Assembly: GCA_951640195.1 (NCBI GenBank)
Contig: OX621171.1
Span: 620,001 to 684,000 of the forward strand
Source of the DNA: Porpolomopsis calyptriformis
Lineage: Eukaryota > Basidiomycota > Agaricomycetes > Agaricales > Hygrophoraceae
Direction: 5' to 3'
DNA length: 64,000 bases
Part shown: in pieces, positions 23,263 to 33,059 of the stretch
Layout: each line of letters starts with the position of its first letter
Position numbering within the stretch: position 1 is the first letter of the stretch
Made by a program: the position numbers and the translations under genes
The notes under the pieces: model-generated
The model's input: the letters and a program-made list of their open reading frames with translations, nothing else
Told to the model about the DNA's origin: nothing
Database searches by the model: none

Positions 23263-23394
23263 TATTTGCATATATCTATCTACAAATGACCCTCACACAG
23301 TGTCTCTGCCCCATTGTCCCTCTGCTAAATACCTGTGAGGTTGGCACGTAGGGTGGTCAGCACCCAGATGGTCCTCGTGGCCAGCTAATGCCCA

Positions 23395-24400
23395 CTTGCA
23401 GGGTTTCTCAGCCTCGTCGTATCATCCTTGTGACTGGTAAACGCGTGCGAGGTTGTCCATCGACGTAAGCGCATGCGGGGCGGGGTGGGGTGGTTGGTGC
23501 GTCGCCGACGTAAGCGTGGATGGGTGGTTGGCGTCTCATCAACGAGGGGGTGAGGATCAAGGGCAAGGCCCTAAGGCCCACCCGTCTTGGTCGTTGGTCG
23601 GGGGCGGTTGGTGGTGGTGGTGGTGTAGGGATAAGCCGCGCAAAACGGGTGAGCCCTAATGCTCACCCGTTTCGCACTCAGAAGACCCCTCCTACCCATC
23701 GTGTCGTCCCTGTGAGTTGTAAATGTCCGCGAGGTTGTGCATCGATGTAAGTGTGGATGCGTGGTCAGCGCCCCCTCGAGGGGTGCCTAAGCCTCATCGT
23801 ACTATCCTTGTGAGTTGTAAACGCCTGCTCAAAGAGGGCCCCGGCCTCATCGTATCGTCCTTGTGACCGGTAAACGCGTGCGAGGTTGTCCATCGACGTA
23901 AGCGCAGGTGGGTGGGGTGGTTGGCGCGTCGCCGATGTAAGCGTGGGTGGGTGGTCGGCGTCTCATCAACAAGGGGGTGGGGGGTCAAGGGCGAGGCCCT
24001 AACGCCCACCTGTCTCGGTCGTTGGTCGGGGGTCGTTGGTGGTGGTGGTGGTGGGGATGGTGGTGGCCGTGGTGAAGATGGTGGTGGTGGTGGGGATGGT
24101 GGGGATGGTGGGGATGGTGGTGGTGACGATGGTGGTGGTGACAGTAGTGGTGGTGGTGGTGGTGGTGTAGGGACAAGCTATGCGAAACGGGTGAGCCCTA
24201 ATGCTCACCCGTCTCGCGCTCAGGAGACCCCTCCTACCCGTCATGTCATCCTTGTGAGTTGTAAACACCCGCTTGAAGAGGGCCCCAGCCTCATCGTATC
24301 GCCCTGGTGACGGATAAACAAGTGCGAGGTTGTCCATCGACGTAAGCGCGGGGGGGTGGGGTGGTTGGCGTGTCGCCGACGTAAGCATGGGTGGGTGGTC
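23395..24400 (-). pseudogene. degenerate TPR (kinesin-light-chain-like) repeats
   Basis: The minus strand repeatedly encodes a 34-residue tetratricopeptide unit: TSMDNLALVYPSPGRYDEA followed by GALFKRVFTTHKDD (about 24241-24337), and SMDNLARVYRSQGRYDEAG then ALFEQAFTTHKD (about 23800-23905), with weaker copies near 23450 and 23730. TPRs of this kind form protein-binding arrays in kinesin light chain and in fungal NB-ARC/NACHT-TPR (NLR-like) proteins. Here each copy is out of frame with the next and separated by hairpins and GGT/CCA microsatellite, so no continuous protein remains. No NB-ARC domain is visible. Confidence 0.7.
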
Positions 24401-25822
24401 AGCGTCTCGTCAACGAGGGGGTGGGGATCAAGGGCGAGGCCCTAATGCCCACCCGTCTCGGTCGTTGGTCGGGGGTCGTTGGTGGTGTTAGTGGTGGTGG
24501 TGGCGATGGTGGTAGCCGTGGTGGAGATGGTGGTGGTGGTGACAATGGTGGTGGTGACAATGGTGGTGGTGACGGTGATGGTGGTGGTGGTGGTGGTGGT
24601 GTAGGGACAAGCCGCGCGAAACGGGTGAGCCCTAATGCTCACCTGTTTCGCACTCAGGAGACCCCCCCCCACCTCGTGTTGAGGTGAAGGGGTTGTGGGG
24701 GGTTGGGACATGGTGGGGGGGCAAGGGGATGTAGGGGGTCAGGGGTCGGGATGCAGTGGGGTGAGGGGAGGTGGAGGTGGAGGTGGTGTTGGTGGTGCTC
24801 GGGTACCACGAGTCAGCGCGAACGAACAGGGATCTCCGCCCGTTCGTTCCGTGCGCTGGGCGATTCGCTCGGTCGCCCCGGCCGTGCGTAAGGTGGGGGC
24901 GAGGGCGTGGGGGGTCGGGACGCAGTGGGACGGCGAAGGGTGGTTGTGGGTGGCCGTGGTCGGGCACCACAAGTCAACGCGAACGAGCGGGCATCTCAGC
25001 CTGTTCGTTCCATGCTCTGGGCGATTGGCTAGGTCATCCCTGTCGTGCGTGGGATGGGGGCGAGGGTGTGGGGGGTCGGGATGCAGTGGGACGGCGAGGG
25101 GTGGTGATGGTGGTGGTGGTCAGGTAACATGACTCACTGCCAACAAACGGGGGTCTCCGCCCATCCGTTTCGTGCCCCAGTCGAACCTCTGGTTCGTTTC
25201 GCCCGCGCGTAGGGCAGGGGTGAGGGCGTGGGGGGTTGGGACGGGGTTGAGCGGCGAGGGGGGGTCGTGGGTGGTCGTGGTCGGGCACCACGAGTCACCG
25301 CAAACGAGCGGGCATCTCTGCCCATTCGTTTCGTGCGCCTGGGCTCGTCTCAGTCGTGCCTAGGGCGGGGACGACATCGTGGGGGGTCGGGATGCGGTTG
25401 AGCGGTGAGGGGGGGTGGTGGGGGGGGGCAAGGGCACACCCCCAGAACGGGCACGTCTGCCCATTCTGGGGGGGCTCCCTCCACTGCTGGTCTGTCGGCC
25501 GTCTCGGTCCTTCAGAGGGCGGGGTTGCGGTCACGGGGGGTCGGGACGGGGTCGAGCGAGGAGGGGGTCGCGATGGGGGGAGAGCAAGAGTACACCCCCA
25601 GAACGGGCACATCTGCCCATTCTGGGGGTGCTCCCTCCACTGCTGTTGTGTCAGCCGGGATTCGCGAGGGGATGGGGGATGGGGGCAAGGAGGAGGAGGC
25701 GGCAGCGGCGGTGATGATGGTGGTGGTGGTGAGGGTGTTCGCTGATGTAAGCGCCAATGGGCGCTCGGTCGTGGTGGGGGCTGCAAGGCCCCGAAAGAAT
25801 GGGCCCTAAAGCCCATTCTTTG
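23641..25822. repeat. series of short hairpin modules in GC-rich DNA
   Basis: At least ten short inverted repeats occur along 2.2 kb: gcgaaacgggtgagc-cctaat-gctcacccgt(t/c)tcgc at about 23641, 24182 and 24616; variants built on (g)aacga.cgggcatctctgccc.ttcgtt at about 24818, 24980, 25142 and 25302; ccccagaacgggca-..-tgcccattctgggg at about 25440 and 25594; and aagaatgggc-cctaaa-gcccattctt at about 25797. The loop phrase and stem length are conserved while stem sequence varies, suggesting selection or a copying mechanism that keeps the fold. Confidence 0.75.
24030..24172. repeat. GGT microsatellite
   Basis: Almost pure ggt/gat/ggg trinucleotides. A second block lies at 24478-24602. Open frames crossing it (Gly-rich plus, His/Thr-rich minus) are low-complexity shadows. 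Confidence 0.9.
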
Positions 25823-26615
25823 TGTCCTCTGAGACTGTTCCAAGCCCGGGCGGGTACATGGAAGTGGTTGTGGTCGTGGCCGTTGCAGTCAGCTAGAGCA
25901 GTCCTGGATGAAGAGGTGGTAGTGGTTAGCAGTTGGCAGCAAATGACAGCGCGAAAAGAGTAGACCTTCAAGGTCTACTCGTCTGATGCTCACTGGGGCC
26001 TAAGCAGGGTGTGGCAGTCAGTATGAACGAGAGTGATCAGTGACATAAGCTCTCGTCGCCCTCATGTCACCAGTGTAACTCACTTGAGTTGCACAATATC
26101 CAGTGGTTGGAATCACTTCAAAATTCATACAGCATATCCCCTATTGTATGCCAATTGGCCCACCTAATTTCGTGTGCTCAGATGCAGCGGTTCTTGTGAT
26201 GTATTCAAGTCAATCCCATAATGACACTGTCATATTGTCACTTTATTTTCACAATGTCTAATAGTTGAAATCACTTCAAATTTAATCCCAAACATCCACC
26301 AGTATGTATCCATTGCCCTGCCTAATTTTGTGTGTCTGGGTGCAGCAGTTCTTAGGCTGGATGTGTATGAGTCCCATAATGACACCCTAGTATTCTCACC
26401 AACCTTTGGCAACATCTAATAGATGGAATCACCTCAGATTTGGTCCCAGATATCTATCATTATATATCCATTGTCTGGCCAAATTTTGTGTCTCTGCATT
26501 CAGCAGTTCTTGTGCTGTATTTGTGTTATAGGGGCAGAGGGAGACCATTGCCTCTACAGCAACAACCAATGGATGTATGGACTGGGGAGCAGTTCCATTG
26601 AATTCCCACACCTAA
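25745..26615 (+). repeat. duplicated block, GC-rich copy
   Basis: Collinear with 21412-21520 and 22140-22880. Near its end the phrase beginning atggatgtatggactggggag (about 26570-26608) is the reverse complement of the phrase at about 22862-22902, so a segment of about 40 bp is inverted between the copies. No coding function is seen. Confidence 0.8.
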
Positions 26616-26732
26616 ATTGTCTTATTTGCCTACACAGTAAGAGCAGGTTAAAAGTGGGGTTACTGAGGAATGACCTTGCCTAGTATGGTGCATGGGGGGG
26701 TATAACTCCCTCTGGGCCTAATCTCCAAGCCT

Positions 26733-26985
26733 TATGGTGAATGGAATAAGCAATGGCATGATGGGCAACACTCTGTACCAAATCTAGAGTGAATCAAATC
26801 AGTGGAAGTTGAGATTTGGAACTGGGGGGGAGGATAAGAGATATCTATATTTCCACATAAAGGGTGAATCCCATAGCCTGTTGTGAATGGGGTGAGTAAT
26901 AGCATATGGGGCAATGCTCTGTATCAAATCTGGCATGAATCCAATTACTGCAAGGTGAGATCTGGAATTGTGAGGGGGAAAGAGA
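26733..26985 (+). repeat. two-copy repeat, 150-bp period
   Basis: 'gtgaatgg.(a/g)t(a/g)ag.aat.gcat...ggcaa.(a/g)ctctgta.caaatct' begins near 26738 and again near 26884, with matching downstream text (gagat.tggaa.tg.ggggg). Clearly diverged; no gene. Confidence 0.7.
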
Positions 26986-27359
26986 GACATAAAGGCCTAA
27001 CTCTGAGTAGTAAGTTCCATCTCCTTCAGCTTACTAGTAGTGCTTCTAATTCCTTGGTAAAGTATAATACAGCCAAGAAAGTGCTGCTAATAAAGGTTTC
27101 ACTTATTGCAACTAAAAATAATATATTAATATGATCCTCACCCTGACTAACTAATAACTTGAATCGTAACCAGCTAACTGTTACCTTTTAACTAAAACAG
27201 TTAACTAAAACCTTATTTGCATAATGGTTTGTCTGAGTTGGTCTGCATAAGGGCCTGTCTGACTGGTTTGCATGACTGCAAGCATGACTGCTGCATCTGC
27301 ATCTTCTTCTTACTATACCATATCCTTTATAGAGACTAGTGGCTCTGCAGTGGTAACTA

Positions 27360-29345
27360 GTGGGTCTATCCACTTGAGGTTAATTCCATTGAATTCCTAC
27401 AGTCAAACAACCCCGAATTGACCCCTAGTAAGAGTCAGTTACTAGGGGGGATGTTGAGCAATCATAGTTGCCTATTATAAGGGGGAGGGAGACTAGTGGC
27501 TCTACAGTGGCAACAAATCAACTTGGAATTGATTCCATTGAATTCCTACAGCAGAATAACCCCGAATTGGCCCCCAGTAAGAGTCAGTTACTAGGGGGGA
27601 TGATGAGTAATGTAATTACCTATTATAAGGGGGGGGAGGAAGACTAGTGGCTCTACAGTGCCAACCAGTCACCCAATCCTCTTGGGGGTTGGTTCCATTG
27701 AATTCCTACAGCGGGATAACCCTGAATTGACCCCCAGTAAGAGTCAGTTACTAGGGGGGATGTTGAGCAATAGTGATTAGCTATTATAAGGAGGAGGAAG
27801 ACTAGTGGCTCTACAGTGGCAACCAGTTGCACAATCCACTTGGAATTGATTCCATTGAATTCCTACAGCAGAATAACCCCGAATTGGCCCCCAGTAAGAG
27901 TCAGTTACTAGGGGGGATGTTGAGTAATGTAATTACCTATTATAAGGGGGGGAGGAAGACTAGTGGCTCTGCAGTGGCAACCAGTGACCCAATTGACTTG
28001 GGATTGATTCCATTGAGTTCCTACAGCGGAATAACCCTGAATTGACCCCCAGTAAGAGTCAGTTACTAGGGGGGATGTTGAGCAATGTAATTACCTATTT
28101 TAAGGGGGAAGGAAGACTAGTGGCTCTACAGTGGCAACCAGTTGCCCAATCCACTTGGGATCGATTCCATTGGATTCCTACAGCGGATTAACCCCAAATT
28201 GGCCCCCAGTAAGAGTCAGTTACTAGGGGGGACAATGAGCAATAGTGGCTGCCTCTTATAAGGGGTAAGAGGAGACTAGTGGCTCTGCAGTGGTAACCAG
28301 TGTCCCAATCAACTTGGGATTGGTTCCATTGAATTCCTACAGTCAGACAACCCCGAATTGACCCCCAGTAAGAGTCAGTTACAAGGGGGGATGTTGAGCA
28401 ATCATGGTTGCCTATTATAAGGGGGAGGGAGACTAGTGGCTCTACAGTGGCAACCAGTGACCCAATCAACTTGGGATTGGTTCCATTATATTCCTACAGT
28501 AAAACAACCCTGAATTGACCCCCAGTAAGAGTCAGTTACTAGGGGGGATGTTGAGCAATGTAATTACCTATTTTAAGGGGGAAGGAAGACTAGTGGCTCT
28601 ATAGTGGCAACCAGTGACCCAATCAACTTGGGATTGATTCCATTGAATTCCTACAGCAGAATAACCCTGAATTGACCCCCAGTAAGAGTCAGTTACTAGG
28701 GGGGATGTTGAGCAATGTAATTACCTATTATAAGAGGGGAGGAAGACTAGTGGCTCTACAGTGGCAACCAGTCACCCAATCGACTTGGAATTGGTTCCAT
28801 TGAATTACTGCAGTGAAATAACCCCGAATTGACCCCCAGTAAGAGTCAGTTACTAGGGGGGATGTTGAGCAATGTAATTACCTATTTTAAGGGGGGAGGA
28901 AGACTAGTGGCTCTACAGTGGCAACCAGTTGCCCAATCCACTTGGGATCGATTCCATTGGATTCCTACAGCAGCTTAACCCCGAATTGGCCCCCAGTGAG
29001 AGTCAGTTACTAGGGGGGATGATGAGCAATAGTGGCTGCCTCTTATAAGGGGGTAAGAGGAGACTAGTGGCTCTGCAGTGGTAACCAGTGGCTCTATCCA
29101 CTTGGGGTCAATTCCATTGAATTCCTACAGTTGATTAACCCCAAATTGACCCCCGGTAAGAGTCAGTTACTAGGGGGGGATGTTGAGCAATCACAGTTGC
29201 CTATTGCAAAGGGTAGGGTAAGACTAGTGGCTCTGCAGCAGCAACCAGTGGTCCTATCCACTCGGGGTTAATTCCATTGAATTCCTGCACCCAAATAACC
29301 CCAAATTGACCCCCAGTAAGAGTCAGTTGCAAGGGGGGTAAAGGG
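27360..29345. repeat. satellite array, 13 units of ~157 bp
   Basis: The anchor agtaagagtcagtta occurs at 27427, 27576, 27736, 27893, 28051, 28208, 28367, 28524, 28681, 28838, 28995, 29155 and 29315, i.e. spacings of 149-160 and most often 157 bp. Each unit contains ttccattgaattcctacag, ataacccnaattg(a/g)ccccc, actaggggggatg(t/a)tgagcaat, cctattataaggggg and agactagtggctctacagtggcaacc. No conserved open frame. The array ends abruptly at the copia fragment. Confidence 0.97.
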
Positions 29346-29349
29346 TGAT

Positions 29350-30190
29350 TCAGCTGCTTGCTCCTCGTGCCCCCTCTAACGCAGTACTCTGGAGGGACGA
29401 AACACCTCCTAGCGCGGCAACCAGGAAGTTCCAAGTGAAAAAAAAATCCTCTTGGTGATCGGGAGAGTGAGGGCTATCTGATGGCCTTCTCAGTAAATAG
29501 CGCTTTTGACCTAAAGTTACTTGGGTGCCAAGTAAGCCGATAATATAGTTAAGCTTGGTCTCAGCATAAGCCTTGAATTGCTTGAATGCAACAAGAGCTT
29601 CTGTTTTACGTCTCAGGAAAGCAATCACCATGAACCTTGACTTGTCATCAATGAAGGGTTGCCAATAATGGTATCCCTCTGGTGTCTGAATAGGGAGAGG
29701 GCCCTTTAAGTCTGTGTGGACAAGTGCAAGAAGAAAGGTTTGACGAGAGGCAGTCTTAGGGATATTATGACGGTGCTGCTTTCCAAAGATGCATGGCTCA
29801 CAGATAGGGTCTGGAGATGAGTTGGACTGGATGACCATACCTGAGACAAGCTTATGGAGGTGCATATGCTTCAAATCACCAAAATTAAGGTGAGAGCAAT
29901 GCTGATGCCACAGAGTAAGATCCAAGGGAAGGGTTGACTGAGCTGACTGAGCTGACTGAGGAACAATGATCTTGCCATCAAGATAGCCAATATTGCGCTC
30001 AGTGATGGAGGCAGTGAAATGGAGTTCATTGTGATAATAGAACTCAACTCGAGATTGTTGGATTGAAATGGTATATTGTTTAACACGAGTAAGGTGGAAG
30101 AGTGAAAGTAGATTACTGCCAAGATCAGGGACATGGAGTACATCATGAAATACAACTGGTCGCTTGGGTATGCCATCTATGACTGGTTGG
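29350..30190 (-). pseudogene. copia integrase fragment
   Basis: The minus strand reads MDLTLWHQHCSHLNFGDLKH (H..H of the integrase zinc finger), then CEPCIFGKQHRHN (CxxC), LVHTDLKGPLPIQTPEGYHY and FIDDKSRFMVIAFLRRKTEA of the catalytic core, and stops being copia-like near 29420 where satellite sequence begins. RT and RNase H are absent. Together with the gag frame upstream this is the 5' half of one element. The block between gag and integrase (30176-29871) carries residual protease-like sequence. Confidence 0.88.
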
Positions 30191-30193
30191 AAC

Positions 30194-31273
30194 TCAACTG
30201 AACCAATAACCAGCAGAGTAGATTGTTGAATGGTCAGCTAGTTGAATAGCAGTGACATGGGGAGAATATGAGTGAAACCAGTGTTTGTGAGGGGTCATAT
30301 GTGATGTAGCACCTGTATCAGTGTTCCAGTCAGCACAGGATTGAGACTTGAGCCATAGGGAGCGATGGGATAAAGAGAGAGCACTTGCATGACCAGCAAA
30401 TTCAATGGTGGCAGTATTGGCATTGGTGGTATCTTCAGATGCTTCCTTTGCAGCAGGCTTGTTGCCTCTACCCCTGGCACCTCGACCACGTCCTTGCCAT
30501 TGGGCAGTCTGCTGTTTGGCATCAGCAGAGGCCTTCTGCTTCTTGAAGCACTTGTCCTCTGTGTGGTTGGTTTTGCCACAGAAGGAGCAAAGCAGAGCAG
30601 ATGATGATGATTGGTAGGCAAGGCTGGGAGATGAGGAGGAGACACTTCTGGCAAGCCGCTGGCTCTCTTCATTCTGGAAGGCAGATTGGAGTTTATCGAT
30701 ATCAAGGGAGTTGATGAGTAGGAGGGAGGATGCAAAGTTGTTGTATTCGGCAGGAAGGGCACGGATGAGGGTCATACAGAGAAGTTCTTTATCCAGGTTG
30801 TCCAGTGTGAAGTTAGATGGACGGAGAGCTTTGATATCCTGCAGAGCTTTATCAGCTCTAGCCATTAAGGCAGGCAGGGTTTCAGCATCATCCTTCCTAA
30901 TACTGAACAGCGCATCATAGGCATTGAAGTGGGTTCCTGGTCTCTTCTGCAGATGGACAGCCTCTAACTTAGCCCACATTGCTGCAGGGTCAGCTTTGGC
31001 ATCCTTCACATGCACCTTCTGGTTGTCCTCAATGGCAAGCCATATCTCTCCACTAGCTCTTCCAGATTTCCAGTTCCAATCCCTAAGCTCAGTGATTTCA
31101 GCAGGGGTAGGTTTGACAGGGTCAGCAGCAGTAGGCCTAGGCAGAGATCCATCCACATACTCCCAGAGTTCTTTGGTGTGAAGGTAAGCCTCCATGTTGT
31201 CAGCCCACTGCCCCCAATTAGTGGGAGTGAGGCAGGGGAATGTCCTCTTTGATTCATTGGTGGAGGCTGACAT
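30194..31273 (-). CDS. copia Gag (with start of protease)
   Basis: An almost undamaged frame from 31273 (MSASTNESKRTFPCLTPTNW). The gag domain includes WADNMEAYLHTKELWEYVDG, AMWAKLEAVHLQKRPGT, then a zinc knuckle CSFCGKTNHTEDKCF and an RGRGARGRGN basic patch for RNA binding. It continues in frame into the protease start, WNTDTGATSHMTPHKHWF, with the catalytic DTGA intact. I prefer 31273 to the upstream ATG at 31387 because copia gags start with short MSxST-type leaders. It is not closely related to the copia gags at 3.2-6.7 kb. It is truncated 3' by the satellite junction at 29.35 kb. Confidence 0.88.
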   Translation of the reverse strand: MSASTNESKRTFPCLTPTNWGQWADNMEAYLHTKELWEYVDGSLPRPTAADPVKPTPAEITELRDWNWKSGRASGEIWLAIEDNQKVHVKDAKADPAAMWAKLEAVHLQKRPGTHFNAYDALFSIRKDDAETLPALMARADKALQDIKALRPSNFTLDNLDKELLCMTLIRALPAEYNNFASSLLLINSLDIDKLQSAFQNEESQRLARSVSSSSPSLAYQSSSSALLCSFCGKTNHTEDKCFKKQKASADAKQQTAQWQGRGRGARGRGNKPAAKEASEDTTNANTATIEFAGHASALSLSHRSLWLKSQSCADWNTDTGATSHMTPHKHWFHSYSPHVTAIQLADHSTIYSAGYWFS

Positions 31274-31389
31274 GATGATAATGATGGTGTGTAGGTAGGT
31301 GATAAATGGATTATGGAGTATGAAGGGGTAGTGGATGGCAGGGATAGGGTGAGGTTGGTAAATCAGTCTTCTGTGGGTCTCACACACAC

Positions 31390-32448
31390 TACCAGCTTAT
31401 TCTCAAGTTGATGAAATCAGTGCTAGCAGTGGTAGTTGATAATGGAGCTACTTCCAATGAATTGGAAGGGGAGGCAACTGTAAACCCGCCAACCCAATCT
31501 CCCTACAACACTGCGTGCAGAGAGAGGTGCTGACTGGTGTGAACCAAGCCAAATAGCAACTGGGGTAACACTCTGATAAGAGAGCCCAGGGAGGTAGCAC
31601 TTCACTGCACTTCACTTTGTTCTAATCTCCTTTCAATAAACCAATGTGCACAGTGACAGCCACAGCACAGACTGATGAATGATCAAGTGCTAGAGTCCAG
31701 AGAGGTCCCAAGAGTCCAAATTTTTGCCAGAGCACAGAGGGCACGTCCTAGAGTGTCTTGAAGCGATTACAACGTCCTGGGAGCGATGGAAGCGATGGAA
31801 CACGAATGGGAATGATTAGGAGGTAGATAGGAGTAGTGAATAATGATGGAGCGCTCCCGGATGATCCGCGAATGCAGTAAGCGTATAAGCGAGGGAACCC
31901 GATTCGGACGTGGCCTTTAACGTCCACAAGCAATTTCGGAGCGATTCGGTGCGATTTGAGTTGGTGGGCACAGGAATGATGTGTCAGATCACAGAATGAT
32001 GGTTTGGAGTGGTGGGGCTGTTACAGATGGCCACAGTGAATGGAGTTGATAACAAGCACCCACAAGTGTCCACAAGTGCCCACTGATGAGCTGGCAGTCA
32101 CTGGGATGGATTGGGATGGGTAGGCCTATCACAGATGATGAATAGTGATGTGGACAATTGATTGGGATGTCCTGGCAAGGGAAAAGAAGCCAGCAATGTG
32201 TAAATTGGTGGAGGCGCAGAAGGGAGCATCCGAAAACGGTTGCAAAAGCTTCAAAGTCAGGGAGTGAAAATTGGGTGAGGACCAGGGTGATTTATATCAG
32301 TGGTGCTGGTAAGAGGTCTGGAGAGTGGTAGTAATAGTCCAGGAGTATGCAGGAGCTGTTAGACACAATAGGGGGTGATTTTAGGCGAAATTTGCAGCAG
32401 GGCTCATAACCTATCAAGGCTGGAAGCTACTGCCTTAAGAACCACACC
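31390..32448. other. no gene; probable copia leader/LTR region
   Basis: Lies upstream (minus strand) of the copia gag and should hold its leader and 5' LTR. On the minus strand tggtagtgtgtgtgagaccc (near 31379-31398) could be a primer-binding site. I could not define LTR ends because no second LTR is present for comparison. Confidence 0.4.
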
Positions 32449-32560
32449 TGGTGTCAAGCTTCACTGTCAATACTAATAATATAGTGATATAAATACAGGG
32501 AGTGACTAACCTGGTGTTAAGCTTCACTGTCAATACTAAGGAACAGTGAGCTTGACACCA
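32449..32560. repeat. MITE-like inverted repeat
   Basis: tggtgtcaagcttcactgt at 32449 is mirrored by acagtgagcttgacacca ending at 32560, one indel apart. A direct copy of the same phrase (tggtgttaagcttcactgtcaatactaa) lies inside at 32512. It may be a small non-autonomous element or the nested end of the Tnp2 element beginning just downstream, whose subterminal DNA is also rich in TCACTG. Confidence 0.6.
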
Positions 32561-33059
32561 GAGACTTTGGACGCATTTTTGACCAAATAAGAACAAACAA
32601 ATCAGCCACAACTTCGGACTGGTACAAACCAGTACTGCTCTATGCAGAGGAGATCATCACATCCTAACAGGAAAATCACTGATAACTAGTACAAATATCA
32701 CTGAAAGTCTGAAAAGAAGTGACTAAGTTATTGTAAACAGGACTTGCGTGTATTCAGTGAGTATCACTCGTCACTGTTTAGAAAGTAACTTGATCACTTT
32801 ATCACTGGAAAACAACGCAAGAAGATTTTGCACGCACTGACTATCAGTGACTGATCGACTCACTGAATAGTAGCATTATTGAGGCTGAATAGTGGCGTTA
32901 TTGAAACTGAATAGCAGCGTTATTGATGACCGGCTCACTGGTTAGTTGTGTCATTGAGGCTGGTTAGTCGTGCAATTGGGACTGGTCGGCTCACTGATTG
33001 TATGATTGAAAAACAGTCATTGATTAAGCAATAAAGACAATTCATTGTTATAGACGTTG

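Noticed and set aside
23912..24711. Long Gly-rich (plus) and His/Thr-rich (minus) frames
   Set aside because: Products of GGT microsatellite; no start context, splice sites or conserved blocks.
24695..25843. Overlapping Pro/Arg- and Gly/Trp-rich frames on both strands
   Set aside because: GC-rich hairpin DNA keeps several frames open at once; no frame is consistently conserved between hairpin units.
27360..29345. CRISPR-like array of regular repeats
   Set aside because: Whole 157-bp units repeat, with no unique spacers, in an evidently eukaryotic setting; it is a satellite.
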